DNA of 64,000 nt, from positions 1,984,001-2,048,000 of the forward strand of contig OX442315.1 of assembly GCA_949358305.1 (NCBI GenBank). Reading direction: 5' to 3'. The stretch is from Strigamia acuminata (taxonomy: Eukaryota; Arthropoda; Chilopoda; Geophilomorpha; Linotaeniidae). Positions within the stretch are counted from its first letter, which is position 1, and every line of letters begins with the position of its first letter. Of the stretch, positions 1 through 9,845 are shown one piece after another. The notes under the pieces are model-generated. The model did no database searches. It worked only from the letters and a program-made list of their open reading frames with translations, and was not told where the DNA came from. A program made the translations under genes and the position numbers.

Positions 1-61
1 TGGAAAGAAGTTGAATATATGTTGACTCTTTACGCATCATCCTGGATGAAAATAATTACTT

Positions 62-2065
62 TTAAATATTTATTTGTTTTTCTACATCATCACAAATTAA
101 ATGAATTAAAAAATTTGGTAATTGACGGGGAGCAGAAGGATTATCAAAGATGTGTTCGTATTTACGTGCTACCATCTTAGGATTTTTTCCTGTTGTATAT
201 ACCGAGTCATTATAATGCAAACAAAGATCTTTACTACAAAATCCTATTTTAAATAGGTTGTATCCCTCAATAGATATTCCAAAGTTCGATTGTATGAGGG
301 AATCGCGGGATGCTTGTGAGTGATTTACAAAATCCAAAATTCCTAAACCGTTTAGAAAGTTTCCACTGATCTTTTTATTATCAGCAAATGGTGTTTTGCA
401 GTGAACAAACTTTCTTATTCCAATTTCTTTAACAATTTGAAAAATATGTAAACTATGAAACGAAGTGTTATCGACCACAAACCATGTAAAGGGATAGTTT
501 TTTCTTCGTAATTGGTTTTCAAATACATTTACATCTTTTGAAAAATTTTTTTCCATGTCAATTAGATATTTTACAGAGATTCCTGCGCCTATATTCATCC
601 ACATTTTTGTACATAACTCACCTTCCAGTTTGTGAAATAGATCAAATGTCTTTTTGGAGCCTTCTACACAATAATAACAATATAAAATTTTTTCGATGTT
701 TTGACTATTTACGTCGACTAATCCCTTATACGCAGCCATCATGTCTTGACCAAACGATACTTTTAATTTTTGCAACGATGCCATATTAAATTCGGGATCG
801 AGAAGTGTTTGACATTCTGCTATTACTTGTGGTGTGTCTAGTGAAATAATTTCAATTTCGTCTCCATCAAAATCTGCACCATTTCTCTTAGTAATTGATA
901 TTGGAATACCAACTGTATGTAAACTTGTGATACCCACAACAGTGTGAAATGTAATATTTTGAAAATCTAAACTCGGATATCGAACCAATAAAACAGCTTT
1001 GGGATTTCCAAGTACTTCAAATATCTTCCGCGGTAATATTACTTGGTTTGCCTTTATATTAGGTGCTGGAGTAATCACAGATCGACCTGTGTACATTATC
1101 CTTTTCGATAGTAAATGTTTCCTGAAGAAGTTTTCTTTACCTTTCTTAAACCGTTCCTCCATGTTTCCATGAATGAATTTGGTGTACAAAAATACTTTAC
1201 GTGTTTTTACAGTCTTCGGTGTAGTTCCATTGAGAGTCTTCGGTGCAGTTCCGTTGCGTGTCGTCTTCGGTGCAGTTCCGTTGCGTGTCTTCGGTGCAGT
1301 TCCGTTGCGTGTCTTCGGTGCAGTTCCGTTGAGAATCTTCGGTACAGTTCCGTTGAGAGTCTTCGGTCCACTTCCATTGAGAGTCTTCGGTGCAGTTCCA
1401 TTGAGAGTCTTCGGTGCAGTTCCATTGAGAGTCTTCGGTGCAGTTCCATTGAGAGTCTTTGGTTCGTGAATCTTCTGCAGCTTATGAGGCATAATTAAAA
1501 CTCTATCAGACGTCTGTTTTTCTTTCATGGTATTTACAAGACATCTTTTTATTTGACTTAGACAGTACTTGCTTCCTAAATAAAATTTTATAGGTGGGAC
1601 AATGAATTGATTGTCTAACAATAACGAATACTTTTTATCGATTAATTGTTTGCATATTTTTCTTGAAGATTGTTGATTTTGACCGCTGATTTGTTGTAAC
1701 TTTCTTATTCTATATGGTTTAAATTTATAACGTTTCATTAAAGTAATTAATCGTGCTAAATCAAACTTCTTACACGTGGGTCTAAAACACGATTTACAAA
1801 TAGAACAGATGATTATTTTAGCTTTCATGCGATCTAGGTTCGGATAAAAACAAAGAGGACACAAGTATCTTGATGTGTCGTCAATGTAAGACAATTTTGA
1901 ATTTCTTATTGAATTGGCATAAATGTACCGGTCAACAGCTTGATTTGAGGTTACAACACCTAGTTTAGTAAATGTTTGTGATTCCACGTTTGACAATTTA
2001 GGTAGTTCAAATAAATGTTGCTCGTCCTTAAGTGCATTGTCATAAAATCCTATTGATTTTATCAT
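62..2065 (-). CDS. RPB1/LEF-9-like DNA-directed RNA polymerase subunit
   Basis: This 667-residue protein is the RPB1-type half of a two-barrel RNA polymerase active site. The hallmark NGADFDGDE lies at residues 395-403, with the three Mg-binding aspartates D398, D400 and D402. Upstream, LLSKRIMYTGRSVITPAPN (318-336) matches the conserved RPB1 segment before the catalytic loop. Cysteines at 69, 72, 87, 90, 93 and 98 look like a zinc-binding clamp. Cellular RPB1 is more than twice as long, while baculovirus/nudivirus LEF-9 is about 500 residues, so with the extra repeat block this fits LEF-9 better. Residues 202-285 are about ten copies of an octapeptide (PKTLNGTA type) inserted just before the conserved core. 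The ATG at 2065 faces the 38K-like gene across a 103-bp spacer. The frame is open throughout. An asfarvirus or other NCLDV RPB1 fragment is less likely because of length and neighbours. Confidence 0.85.
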   Translation of the reverse strand: MIKSIGFYDNALKDEQHLFELPKLSNVESQTFTKLGVVTSNQAVDRYIYANSIRNSKLSYIDDTSRYLCPLCFYPNLDRMKAKIIICSICKSCFRPTCKKFDLARLITLMKRYKFKPYRIRKLQQISGQNQQSSRKICKQLIDKKYSLLLDNQFIVPPIKFYLGSKYCLSQIKRCLVNTMKEKQTSDRVLIMPHKLQKIHEPKTLNGTAPKTLNGTAPKTLNGTAPKTLNGSGPKTLNGTVPKILNGTAPKTRNGTAPKTRNGTAPKTTRNGTAPKTLNGTTPKTVKTRKVFLYTKFIHGNMEERFKKGKENFFRKHLLSKRIMYTGRSVITPAPNIKANQVILPRKIFEVLGNPKAVLLVRYPSLDFQNITFHTVVGITSLHTVGIPISITKRNGADFDGDEIEIISLDTPQVIAECQTLLDPEFNMASLQKLKVSFGQDMMAAYKGLVDVNSQNIEKILYCYYCVEGSKKTFDLFHKLEGELCTKMWMNIGAGISVKYLIDMEKNFSKDVNVFENQLRRKNYPFTWFVVDNTSFHSLHIFQIVKEIGIRKFVHCKTPFADNKKISGNFLNGLGILDFVNHSQASRDSLIQSNFGISIEGYNLFKIGFCSKDLCLHYNDSVYTTGKNPKMVARKYEHIFDNPSAPRQLPNFLIHLICDDVEKQINI
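1205..1460 (-). repeat. 24-bp in-frame tandem repeat inside the LEF-9-like gene
   Basis: About ten degenerate copies of a 24-bp unit encode PKTLNGTA-type octapeptides (variants PKTRNGTA, PKILNGTA, PKTLNGSG). One copy carries a 3-bp insertion, so the reading frame is preserved. The copies at the low-coordinate end share a different third-position pattern from the central copies, which suggests stepwise local expansion. All six frames are open over the block because of its periodicity, so antisense ORFs here are shadows. Confidence 0.95.
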
Positions 2066-2168
2066 CGTATATTTTTTTATCCAAATTTACTTAGCTTATC
2101 TTGTCTCTGTACGAGTACTGGATTGATATATTCTGTATTAAAAAAAAATACGCGCTAATAACAAACAA
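2066..2168. promoter_or_regulatory. Divergent promoter spacer between LEF-9-like and 38K-like genes
   Basis: This 103-bp AT-rich spacer separates two head-to-head ORFs, so both promoters should lie here. It holds an A9 run about 20 bp before the 38K-like ATG and TATA-like words. I could not define a motif shared with the other viral spacers. Confidence 0.4.
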
Positions 2169-2744
2169 ATGAAACCATCAATATACGTTGTCGACTTGGA
2201 TGAAACACTAGTTTACTATGATGAAAAGTGTAGCTGTTTTTTTTCACCAAAGTATTATGTCAGAGAATATGCTTTTCAATTTTTAAAATTATTAAAACAA
2301 TTAAACAAAAATAATATTGTAGTTCTATGGACTGCAGGAAGAGAACCTTATGTTACCGATGTCTTATTTCAAAGTAATTTAGGAGGGTTTTTTCATTTTA
2401 TATTAGATAGAAGTCATTGTAAAGCAAGTTTAAAACAATTTGGAATACAAAAACATTTAAATTACTTATTAAATTATTTTGAAAAACGATTTACAAAAAG
2501 TCAAATGATTGTTTTGAAAAATTACGACTTTATTTTAATAGACGATAACGCTGACAGCAATGGCCATCAAACGTATGACTTAGAATTAAACATTAAACCC
2601 TACACTTCTGAAATTGTAAAAAGGGAATTATGTGATAACTGGTTCAGAGACAATACATTACTTCTACTTTGTGGTCATTTTTTTGACAGATGTTTCCTAA
2701 AATACTTTGACAATAATAATAAGTTCAAATTAAAAATTTACTGA
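2169..2744 (+). CDS. 38K-like HAD/FCP1-type phosphatase
   Basis: This 191-residue protein has the HAD phosphatase signature VVDLDETLV, with nucleophile D9 and acid D11. Motif II is VLWTAGRE around T55, and the motif IV acidic pair is D125/D126 in FILIDDNADS. This is the FCP1/SCP (NLI-interacting-factor-like) subclass. In baculoviruses and nudiviruses the core protein 38K (Ac98) has this fold and is needed for nucleocapsid assembly, acting on the protamine-like P6.9. The match to 38K is inferred from fold, size class and the surrounding viral set; this copy is shorter than the roughly 320-residue baculovirus protein. A host FCP1-like gene is possible, but the gene is intron-less, AT-rich and divergent from a viral polymerase gene. 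The ATG follows directly on the shared spacer. Confidence 0.65.
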   Translation: MKPSIYVVDLDETLVYYDEKCSCFFSPKYYVREYAFQFLKLLKQLNKNNIVVLWTAGREPYVTDVLFQSNLGGFFHFILDRSHCKASLKQFGIQKHLNYLLNYFEKRFTKSQMIVLKNYDFILIDDNADSNGHQTYDLELNIKPYTSEIVKRELCDNWFRDNTLLLLCGHFFDRCFLKYFDNNNKFKLKIY

Positions 2745-2965
2745 TTTCAGAAATTCCAAATTGTTTGTCCATTTGGAAATTATCATACGTCATGATTTTA
2801 TAAAAAAAAGTTCATATATTTAAATATATGTATCTAAACACCCAAATGATAAATTATTTTAGAATTTTCATGATTTAATATGAAACATATAAATAGTTGA
2901 ATATATCAACTGTATCACATTTATTCACCCTTTAGACAGGGTTCTACTATACTCAATATAGTACA

Positions 2966-3811
2966 ATGATAGAACTGGAGGCGTTTATGTACAAGCGTAA
3001 GAGTGTTCAATTTGTCATAGACCGGCAGTTTATATTATGGTTTAAATGTATTGACGTTGAGAGAATAATGAGAGTTTCCAGAGTAGATCTACAATCGTCT
3101 ACAGTAGTTGACGATGTCAATGTGAAACAGTATAATTCAATATTGGTTCAATTTACAACAAAAATTGGAAAGCAAAAACGCGTGCCTTCACATACTACCT
3201 ATCTAAAAGAACAGTATCTTCTAGTATTGCTACAAAATGCTAAAACAGATAATGCAAAATCATTCCAAGACTGGCTGAACAATTGGTTGATACCCAGGTC
3301 TAGAGATGCTGCACAAGAGTATTTGAATAATTTAGTCTTATGGTATAAAGATGATATAAATCAACATGTGTCTAATCAAAGACCTATCGTTAGGCAAAAT
3401 AGTCTCATCAACAATGAAATAACTGCTTTACGTGAAAATGTAGCTAATCTTGAAAATATTATTTCGGAAATAAGAGAAGACATTTGTCCCAAGGTACAGA
3501 ATGAATCAAAACGTCATCAATTTTTATTGATTGACATGAATAAAAAAATTGGACATGTGACCACATATTATGTTATGCGAACACAGAAAATCAGTGTTCA
3601 GACGAATTTATATAAGCTATTGAATATATCACCCGGGATGAAAGTGATCCTTAAATTCGACTACTATCCTAATGCCATAAACTTGTATAATTGTTTTAGA
3701 GAAATTTATAGTTGTGGATACAGTTATTCCGGTAACTATTTCTTTACCCCATTGCCGCAACACGAGGTCATAGAAAATTTTAACCACGTTTACAACAATC
3801 GTGGAATATAA
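2966..3811 (+). CDS. BRO-like (Bro-N) DNA-binding protein
   Basis: The 281-residue product starts with a Bro-N-like region. A hydrophobic start (VQFVIDRQFILWFKCIDVER, 16-35) is followed by a typical Bro-N ending around residues 85-115, where AKSFQDWLNNWLIPR resembles the usual Ak-F-W-V-LP-IR pattern. A short coiled coil (about 150-180) links it to a separate C-terminal domain (about 188-281). This matches the architecture of baculovirus-repeated-ORF proteins, a family of DNA-binding proteins common in large insect DNA viruses. Function in this virus is unknown. The ATG at 2966 is preceded by a TATA-like AT-rich stretch and a short palindrome-like actatactcaatatagt. Same strand as the 38K-like gene, 220 bp downstream. 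Confidence 0.6.
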   Translation: MIELEAFMYKRKSVQFVIDRQFILWFKCIDVERIMRVSRVDLQSSTVVDDVNVKQYNSILVQFTTKIGKQKRVPSHTTYLKEQYLLVLLQNAKTDNAKSFQDWLNNWLIPRSRDAAQEYLNNLVLWYKDDINQHVSNQRPIVRQNSLINNEITALRENVANLENIISEIREDICPKVQNESKRHQFLLIDMNKKIGHVTTYYVMRTQKISVQTNLYKLLNISPGMKVILKFDYYPNAINLYNCFREIYSCGYSYSGNYFFTPLPQHEVIENFNHVYNNRGI

Positions 3812-5063
3812 TTATACATAAAAATATATTAGAAAAATTGTTATGTACCGACAACAGCAATGATTGTATGATTACCTTAGAGATTCTCTTAGGTTATCCT
3901 TCATTTTAGAATACAATAAAACAGTCAAATCAAAATTCAAGTCAGAGCATATTCTTTACTCATGTTGGAGCTTTTTTTCTTATTACACACTCTATCATAA
4001 AATAGAAAAACTTCACTCAGTGCACTTGATCCTTAAGATAAATAAATATTTAAGCAATGTTTTTTTATGTTGGCAACCGTCTGGTGTTTCTCATTTCATT
4101 TCATTTATCCATACAAGGCACCATAAAGAGCAATTGCAAGTTAGAAACAAAAAAAAATTACAATGCAAACTGGGCTGGCAAGGGCGAGAGCAGGGGGGTA
4201 CGGTCATGACAGTGTCGAGAGCAGCAAGGAGATTTCGGCACAAAATTCAGAATGGGTTTTTGTCACCGCTTTAGCAATTTTCAGGGAAAACAGCTCTTCA
4301 ATTGGTCCGAATCGTCGACAAAGGCAAAGGGGAAAGACATGCGGGTGTTTGCGACAAATTTCCGGTGTTAGTAATGATGACAGTGTGTTGGGTTCAGGTG
4401 GCCATGGCGGCGGCGGAAGGGGTCGTGCTACGATCTTCGGTGGTCGAGTAGTCATCAGCGTTGAATACTTGGATGTTTTGAGTGTTCAACGAACGCGGGG
4501 GCATGCGTGCATATAGGGAGGGGGGCTTCCCGATTGATTTTACGTTACAATTGTCGATGATAGCGTCTAATTTGGTGAGAATTTCCACTCGATTAGAGAG
4601 TGACAGCAAAATGCGACTTGCAGCGGCCATTATTGCCAATAATGTTTCTGCCTGAATTTGGTATATTACTACTGAAATAATTTTTAAATTAAATACATTT
4701 TGCGAACAAATCAATGGAGAACACAGGTGGTCTTTACAAGCTGTTGTCGTAAAAATGAGTGTATGGAACGGGTCAAGAGGTAGACTGTAGAGAGAATGTT
4801 GCTTTACCCTCTACACATTTGAATGAATGTCAACAATCCCTGTAAGTGACATCCTTTCACATCTTTGAGGTTTTTCCTGTAATAATGTTTTACACAAACT
4901 CGATTTCTTAGGCGATACTTGTGTTTCTTTATTTTTCCTTTTAAAAAGTAAATTTATCAAATTTATCTCGATACATTTCTCTATATTACAGAGATTCTTT
5001 TGTCTTTGTTGCACTAACATATGTTTTAATAACAACCTTTGTTGTTAAGTAAAAAATCTTTGT
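3812..5063. other. Non-viral island, host-like, no confident gene
   Basis: The part from about 4150 to 4640 is clearly GC-richer than the viral ORFs around it and contains CpG-rich words. On the minus strand two short open frames (4204-4455 and 4394-4714) overlap in different phases and could be a broken exon or retrocopy, but I recognise neither. The rest is AT-rich with homopolymer runs. I see no transposon ends. Confidence 0.4.
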
Positions 5064-5549
5064 TTAATATTTAAATGTAGAATGGACATCTACAGTACAA
5101 TCTGCTACTTCAGAAAATTCTATGTAAGGAGTTAAGTTAATTGTTTCAATGTTTTTTTTTAAATGAAGAATTTTGTTGACATCTTTTGCATTCACATGCA
5201 ACACACCTGTTTTTGACCAAAACTTAAATTTTAAACACACACATTTTTGAAATGTTAAAGGAGGACACATTTTTGTAAAAATATTGTTTACACATAAATA
5301 TCCATCATCACGCAGAAAGACACGTGTTTCTTGGTCACTTATATTAATTAATCCACATTTCATCTTTATGGGAATATCAGAAGTTAGAGTAACTGACCAT
5401 TCGTAAATTTTGAAAATAAAAGTAGTATTCATGGTGCTATTACCATACAGGAGTGTATTCTGTCCATTGACTTGTGTGACAACCAGTTTATTTTCCTTCG
5501 ACATTGTAACACCTGGATGTAATTGAATGGGGTCATTCTTAACTGCCAT
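5064..5549 (-). CDS. Hypothetical viral protein, 161 aa
   Basis: This is an intact AT-rich ORF without a family I recognise. The sequence is rich in alternating hydrophobic and polar residues (for example TTFIFKIYEWSVTLTS), which suggests a mostly beta fold. It has no signal peptide or membrane helix. Six cysteines are scattered (from MKCGLI through KCVCLKF and on to DCTVDV). It stands head-to-head with the 282-aa ORF across a 300-bp spacer, as do other gene pairs here. I chose the ATG at 5549; an in-frame Met lies 15 residues further in. Confidence 0.5.
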   Translation of the reverse strand: MAVKNDPIQLHPGVTMSKENKLVVTQVNGQNTLLYGNSTMNTTFIFKIYEWSVTLTSDIPIKMKCGLINISDQETRVFLRDDGYLCVNNIFTKMCPPLTFQKCVCLKFKFWSKTGVLHVNAKDVNKILHLKKNIETINLTPYIEFSEVADCTVDVHSTFKY

Positions 5550-5849
5550 CTAATTCGTAAAGTGCCAGTGTTGTAGTTCCTTATCCCTGTCATCGTATCT
5601 AGAAATCTTAGCATTAGTTACAATATAAGAGTCATTTGCAAAGTTTTAAATGTTAATTAATATAACTTATTCATTTTTTCATTTATAACAGGTATACGTA
5701 CTTGTGTTTTTGCACATATGCTTGTAATCAATGCAATGTAGACACAAGTGTGTACAGCGTTCAGTATATATTTATATTAAAATTTATGATTAATAATGAC
5801 TGCATTTACAAACATTGCGGAATAAAAAATTAATTTTTTTGTTTAAAAA
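5550..5849. promoter_or_regulatory. Divergent AT-rich spacer
   Basis: This is about 300 bp between two divergent ORFs. It is AT-rich and has no repeat longer than a few bases. Presumably it contains both promoters; no specific motif could be defined. Confidence 0.3.
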
Positions 5850-6698
5850 ATGTTTATTAGTTTTATCAAAACTGAAGACTACAAGGGCGCATTAGGATTC
5901 TACACAAATGAAATATGTGGACATCTTAATTGTATTTTAAAAGATGTTCCAGAATGCATTCTCATGAAAAATAAAAACATGTCCAATGTAATCGTTGACT
6001 ACTTGTTGTATAAAATTAATAAATCATCTGATTATACTGTAGATGAGTACAGTAAAACAATCAGTTCAGTTTACGAAAAAATTAATGATAAAACTATTAT
6101 AAATCAGTTACATAACCTAACAGATGACATCTACATTAATTTTAACGAAAAGAATTATTTAACGCATGAATCAAGCAATGAGTTTAAACTAGTTTGTATT
6201 CTATTCAAAGTAGGTAGAATTCTTCAATCGTTTATTGAAGAACGAAAATTATGGAAAGAAACCCGAGATAGGTCATTGACACCTGCTGATGAAAATGAAA
6301 GTCATTTCTTAAAAAAACTGTTCCAGAATAATGGGTTAGATCTTGAGTATGAACCCCTAAATGACATACTTGATGAAGATACTTTTAAAACTCATTTAGA
6401 GACCCTAACATCTATTACTAATAATTCAATGTCAAAAGATGAATCTTTGAAAATGTTGCAACATCATAACTTTAATTTGAAGAATAATTACGCAGACTTA
6501 CATCAGAAATTCAAATCATTAAGCGAGGCAGTTAAAACTTTGATTAATCACTGCCAATTGTCGTCAAATAAGTATACTTTATTGACTCAAAGTATAGTCA
6601 ATATGAGAATAGCAGTACAAAATCATCAGGATCCAAAAGTTGTAGACATATTAAATGTTTATTTGGATCAGCTTTATAAAAGTGTTGAAACTAGCTAA
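5850..6698 (+). CDS. Hypothetical viral protein with coiled coil, 282 aa
   Basis: This intact AT-rich ORF encodes an acidic, largely helical protein. Residues about 200-270 have heptad-like hydrophobic spacing (MLQHHNFNLKNNYADLHQKF and following), consistent with a coiled coil. There is no signal peptide, membrane helix or catalytic motif that I can see. The ATG follows an A6 run. The sequence downstream of the stop at 6698 changes abruptly to host-like repeat DNA, so this gene borders the first large transposon-rich insertion. Confidence 0.5.
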   Translation: MFISFIKTEDYKGALGFYTNEICGHLNCILKDVPECILMKNKNMSNVIVDYLLYKINKSSDYTVDEYSKTISSVYEKINDKTIINQLHNLTDDIYINFNEKNYLTHESSNEFKLVCILFKVGRILQSFIEERKLWKETRDRSLTPADENESHFLKKLFQNNGLDLEYEPLNDILDEDTFKTHLETLTSITNNSMSKDESLKMLQHHNFNLKNNYADLHQKFKSLSEAVKTLINHCQLSSNKYTLLTQSIVNMRIAVQNHQDPKVVDILNVYLDQLYKSVETS

Positions 6699-7262
6699 CG
6701 TTTAAAAAAGGAATGATCAAGATAAGGGGAGAAATGGAGGTGGCGCCATGTTTGGTCACCAGAGGGTCATTTTGGTGACCCACAATGTAATGGGAAAGTC
6801 TATTTACGTAATTGGGACAGGAAATACATTTAGCATATCCTATTTATGAATAATCACTTTTGGCTAGTTGGATATAACTCACATTTGGCAATCAGCATGG
6901 ATAAGGCAATTTAATTAAAAATTTGAAGGAAAAAAACATAAAAAAATAATTCAAATTTAAAATTGTCCGCCAAAACATGATAAATATAATCATATTGATT
7001 CGTGAATTTGTTTTACCTGGAAGCCATCAACTTGGAATTACGGGAGCTTTTAATAACTGCTTCTGCAGAAATGGGTACTTGAGTGAAGCGGTTGCCACGT
7101 CTTCAGTCATTCCAAGATGATGGCTTGCTCTATGTAACAGCACAATCAAATCAAAGCAGATTTATTACATCGCTGCAAAGAGTTGTGTGATACCCGAAGG
7201 CAACTGTGAACTATGGACTGTTTTATGTAAGACAAGACGATGATCTCAAGGCATTTACATAT
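6699..7262. other. Intergenic, host-like, no gene seen
   Basis: Mixed-composition sequence without an open frame of note. It lies between the last viral ORF of the first block and the LTR of the Gypsy remnant. I see no terminal repeats or coding signal. Confidence 0.4.
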
Positions 7263-7731
7263 TGTTACGTGGCCAACTGGCCAATAATGACCACGTAACT
7301 TATAACTATTTTGATGAACATCATTTAATAACTAAGAGTGAAATAAACAGGAGTCAGAGTTTAAGTTGAAATATAAACTATGTTCTTTTATTCTTTAATT
7401 ACAAATCATAAACTTAATTAAAATCATAAAACTAAACCTAAAACCAAAGTAAACATTAAGACTGAAGACATGAATAACACCTTCTTTCTTATTTGCAAAC
7501 TAATCATGCCATATACTGGCTGAAACATTAATCATTAGAAGTCCTGGGAAGACTGAGCTCTAAGAGCCAAAGTCGCTCTTTTATACTCAAGTCACCCCCT
7601 GAGTTAGTTCCAATTGACTCGTCCGTGATGTCACCATTACGTACGCTGTCTAGTGATAGATTTTGACAATTCTAATAACATTTGTGCTGGTTTGAGACGG
7701 TCGGCAGACGACGCGACTCAACCGCATGACA
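7263..7731 (-). mobile_element. 3' LTR of a Gypsy-type element
   Basis: On the plus strand the block runs from tgttacgtgg to cgcatgaca, so it has TGT...ACA ends. Read on the minus strand, it is preceded by the purine tract aaaagaaggagt, as expected for a polypurine tract. It also carries a TATA box (tataaaag) and an AATAAA-type polyadenylation word. Length is 469 bp. It closes the minus-strand element whose coding remnants lie at 8091-10658. No second LTR was found. Confidence 0.7.
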
Positions 7732-8090
7732 ACTCCTTCTTTTAGTTTTTTGGTCTCCAAAAACCAAAGCAATCAAAATTTTAAGCTACCCTCGTGTTAT
7801 TCATTCTAATAATCTTTATTTTAACATTAAATTACGAGTCATTCCCATGTGTTATTCATATCTTCATGTCATTTAGTCATTAATAAAATTTACAAAAGAA
7901 AATTTCAATGTCAATCAATATATTTCAATGCTACACCAATTATTCATAATAACACTTTTTGGATTTTCTCATCTACATTATATTACTTTTTTTTTCATAT
8001 TTTTGCTATTTTCTATACAAAATTATTAATTCACATTTTAACTAAAAAATACACAAAAATAAACAAAACAAATAAATTACAAATTAAAAT
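7732..8090 (-). mobile_element. Non-coding 3' part of the Gypsy element with polypurine tract
   Basis: AT-rich DNA between the protease ORF stop and the LTR. The purine tract abuts the LTR at about 7732-7743 on the minus strand. No further ORF is seen. Confidence 0.45.
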
Positions 8091-9461
8091 TTACACCGGA
8101 GGTTTAAGTTTTTCGGTCTCCTCCTTGAACGGCTCCAATGCCTTTTGGGCCAGCTCATACAGGATGCGATGTCTGAGGTGAATCGGGTGCGCGTGACGCA
8201 TCCAATCACGATCAATTATATACCTTCGTGCAAAATATAGCACAGCGGGCCCGCAGGAGTCTTCATCTAGTTGTTGTACCCTGGGCGGGTCCCACTGTAC
8301 TATAGTGTTCGGGAAATAAACTCCCGCACCTGCCAAACTACTGTGAATGGCCTGCCACTGGTCGCATTTGATGGTCAGAGAGCCTGATGGATCATATAGC
8401 ACAATGTTCGTAGGAATTTTGGTCCAATCGACCACGAACAACTGCCAGTGGTCTTTGATCGGAATCGGCAACAACCAAATGAGTTTTCCATTCATTGGGC
8501 TATCTCGCTTTATCCCTTTCACTGCTTCAAAGAACTTCTCCCGCTGAAGCATCAGCGCAACCAACTCTACTGAAAAAAAACACACGCTCTTATAGTGTTT
8601 CGCCAAAAGGTCAAGATATGAGTTGATCACGCTCGTGTGGACCCAAGAGCCTCTCCCTGGCTCCAAGCTTCCCAGCGCAGCCATCTCGCGATTTTGGATT
8701 GTCCGCGGTGGATCTCCATGAAATATTACAGCTATATCGGTTTCCTCCTTGAATTTATAATCCAGGGCTAGCTGTAGCGCCATTCGATGCTTATCGCTGT
8801 CAAGTTGGACTGTATACGAGTACAGAATTGGCGGCAAGTCTATGTAAGGGTCGGTATAGGATGTTCTAAATTGCAGGGCTTTCGCCTTTTGAATGTTCTT
8901 TCGGATGATTGCTTCGTGTTGAAGTAGCACGTCTGCTGCCTTAAACCAAGCCTCATAAATGATTTTACCTTCCGCTCCTTTCAACCCTTTCTTCTGGACT
9001 GCCACCGCCATGCTTCTTTGTTCTAATCGAAGCTCCTGTAGACGTGTTTCGTTTCGCTTGATTGTTTTACCCATCTGCTTTTGCATAAGCTTCATTCCTT
9101 GTTCGGAAAATTCCTGCTTCTCCATGGCACCCTTCACTCTTTTGGCTTTCTCGCACGCTTTTCGTTTCTCAATCCTACGCATCTCAGTTGCTGTCAACGG
9201 CCGGTCATATACCTTTGGTGCTTGTTGCTGCTCTTTTTTCTCCGAAAATGGCCGGTCATAAGTGACATAATCCGTCAATGGACGGACTGGTGTTGTTGAC
9301 GAACAAGAAGCCACTGCTCCTTCTTCCAGTTGTTCCAGTCTGGAGTCAAATTTGAAAAGGTTTCCCAATCGAGTTGACGCCCCTGTACATACTGAGTTCA
9401 AATCGTCATCATCCGAGTCATGGACCCGCACGTGTTGAAACTTATTCGTCATGTCTTCCAT
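8091..9461 (-). CDS. Ulp1/C48-like cysteine protease ORF in a Gypsy element
   Basis: This intact 456-residue protein has a charged, partly helical N-terminal half (about 90-200, Lys/Arg/Glu rich) and a C-terminal peptidase domain. The domain carries the C48 catalytic order: H338 in KDHWQLFVVDW, D357 in LYDPSG, Q397 and C403 in DEDSCGPAVL. Families with this fold cleave SUMO-like modifiers or viral polyproteins. It is higher in GC than the viral genes and sits downstream of a Gypsy integrase end and just upstream of the polypurine tract and LTR, which is the env position. I therefore read it as an accessory gene of the retroelement rather than a viral gene. A captured host SENP/Ulp1 gene is the alternative. 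All catalytic residues are present, so it may still be active. Confidence 0.7.
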   Translation of the reverse strand: MEDMTNKFQHVRVHDSDDDDLNSVCTGASTRLGNLFKFDSRLEQLEEGAVASCSSTTPVRPLTDYVTYDRPFSEKKEQQQAPKVYDRPLTATEMRRIEKRKACEKAKRVKGAMEKQEFSEQGMKLMQKQMGKTIKRNETRLQELRLEQRSMAVAVQKKGLKGAEGKIIYEAWFKAADVLLQHEAIIRKNIQKAKALQFRTSYTDPYIDLPPILYSYTVQLDSDKHRMALQLALDYKFKEETDIAVIFHGDPPRTIQNREMAALGSLEPGRGSWVHTSVINSYLDLLAKHYKSVCFFSVELVALMLQREKFFEAVKGIKRDSPMNGKLIWLLPIPIKDHWQLFVVDWTKIPTNIVLYDPSGSLTIKCDQWQAIHSSLAGAGVYFPNTIVQWDPPRVQQLDEDSCGPAVLYFARRYIIDRDWMRHAHPIHLRHRILYELAQKALEPFKEETEKLKPPV

Positions 9462-9845
9462 TCGAGCTTTGATAAAAACAAAATTATAAAAAAAAAATTA
9501 TAATCAATTCATATTCAGTTGATCAAATATTTATTCCGAATTAACTCCCAATTCAATCCGAATCTATTTCCAATTCTGTCTATTATAACTATTTATTTAA
9601 ATTATGAAGTCTAAACTAATTAAATATTCAATGTGAAAAATTCCTAAGTCAATAACTTCAGTGCTATTTCTCGAAAATAATCACGTTAGATTCGTCTCAA
9701 ATTTCCGCATTCCTAATTTTTAATTCAATTATTCCACAACAATACCTACTTTCACACGAAAACTCGTTGAAATGAAGTTTGTTAAGACTTAAATCAGGCT
9801 TTGTCTCAGGTCGCTACAATTTACTTGTGCTTTCTTTGACAAAAC
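9462..9845. other. AT-rich spacer within the Gypsy remnant
   Basis: It separates the integrase remnant from the protease ORF. It has no coding signal. A spliced subgenomic RNA would need an acceptor here, and none could be assigned. Confidence 0.35.

Noticed and set aside
1205-1460. Regular repeats that could suggest a CRISPR array
   Set aside because: The repeats are contiguous 24-bp units without spacers and keep the polymerase reading frame.
1115-1498. Plus-strand and alternate minus-strand ORFs across the octapeptide repeat
   Set aside because: They exist only because the repeat unit is a multiple of three; the minus-strand polymerase frame has conserved motifs on both sides.
4394-4714. 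Possible minus-strand host gene of 106 codons
   Set aside because: No recognisable motif, start or splice structure and overlapping open frames in other phases.
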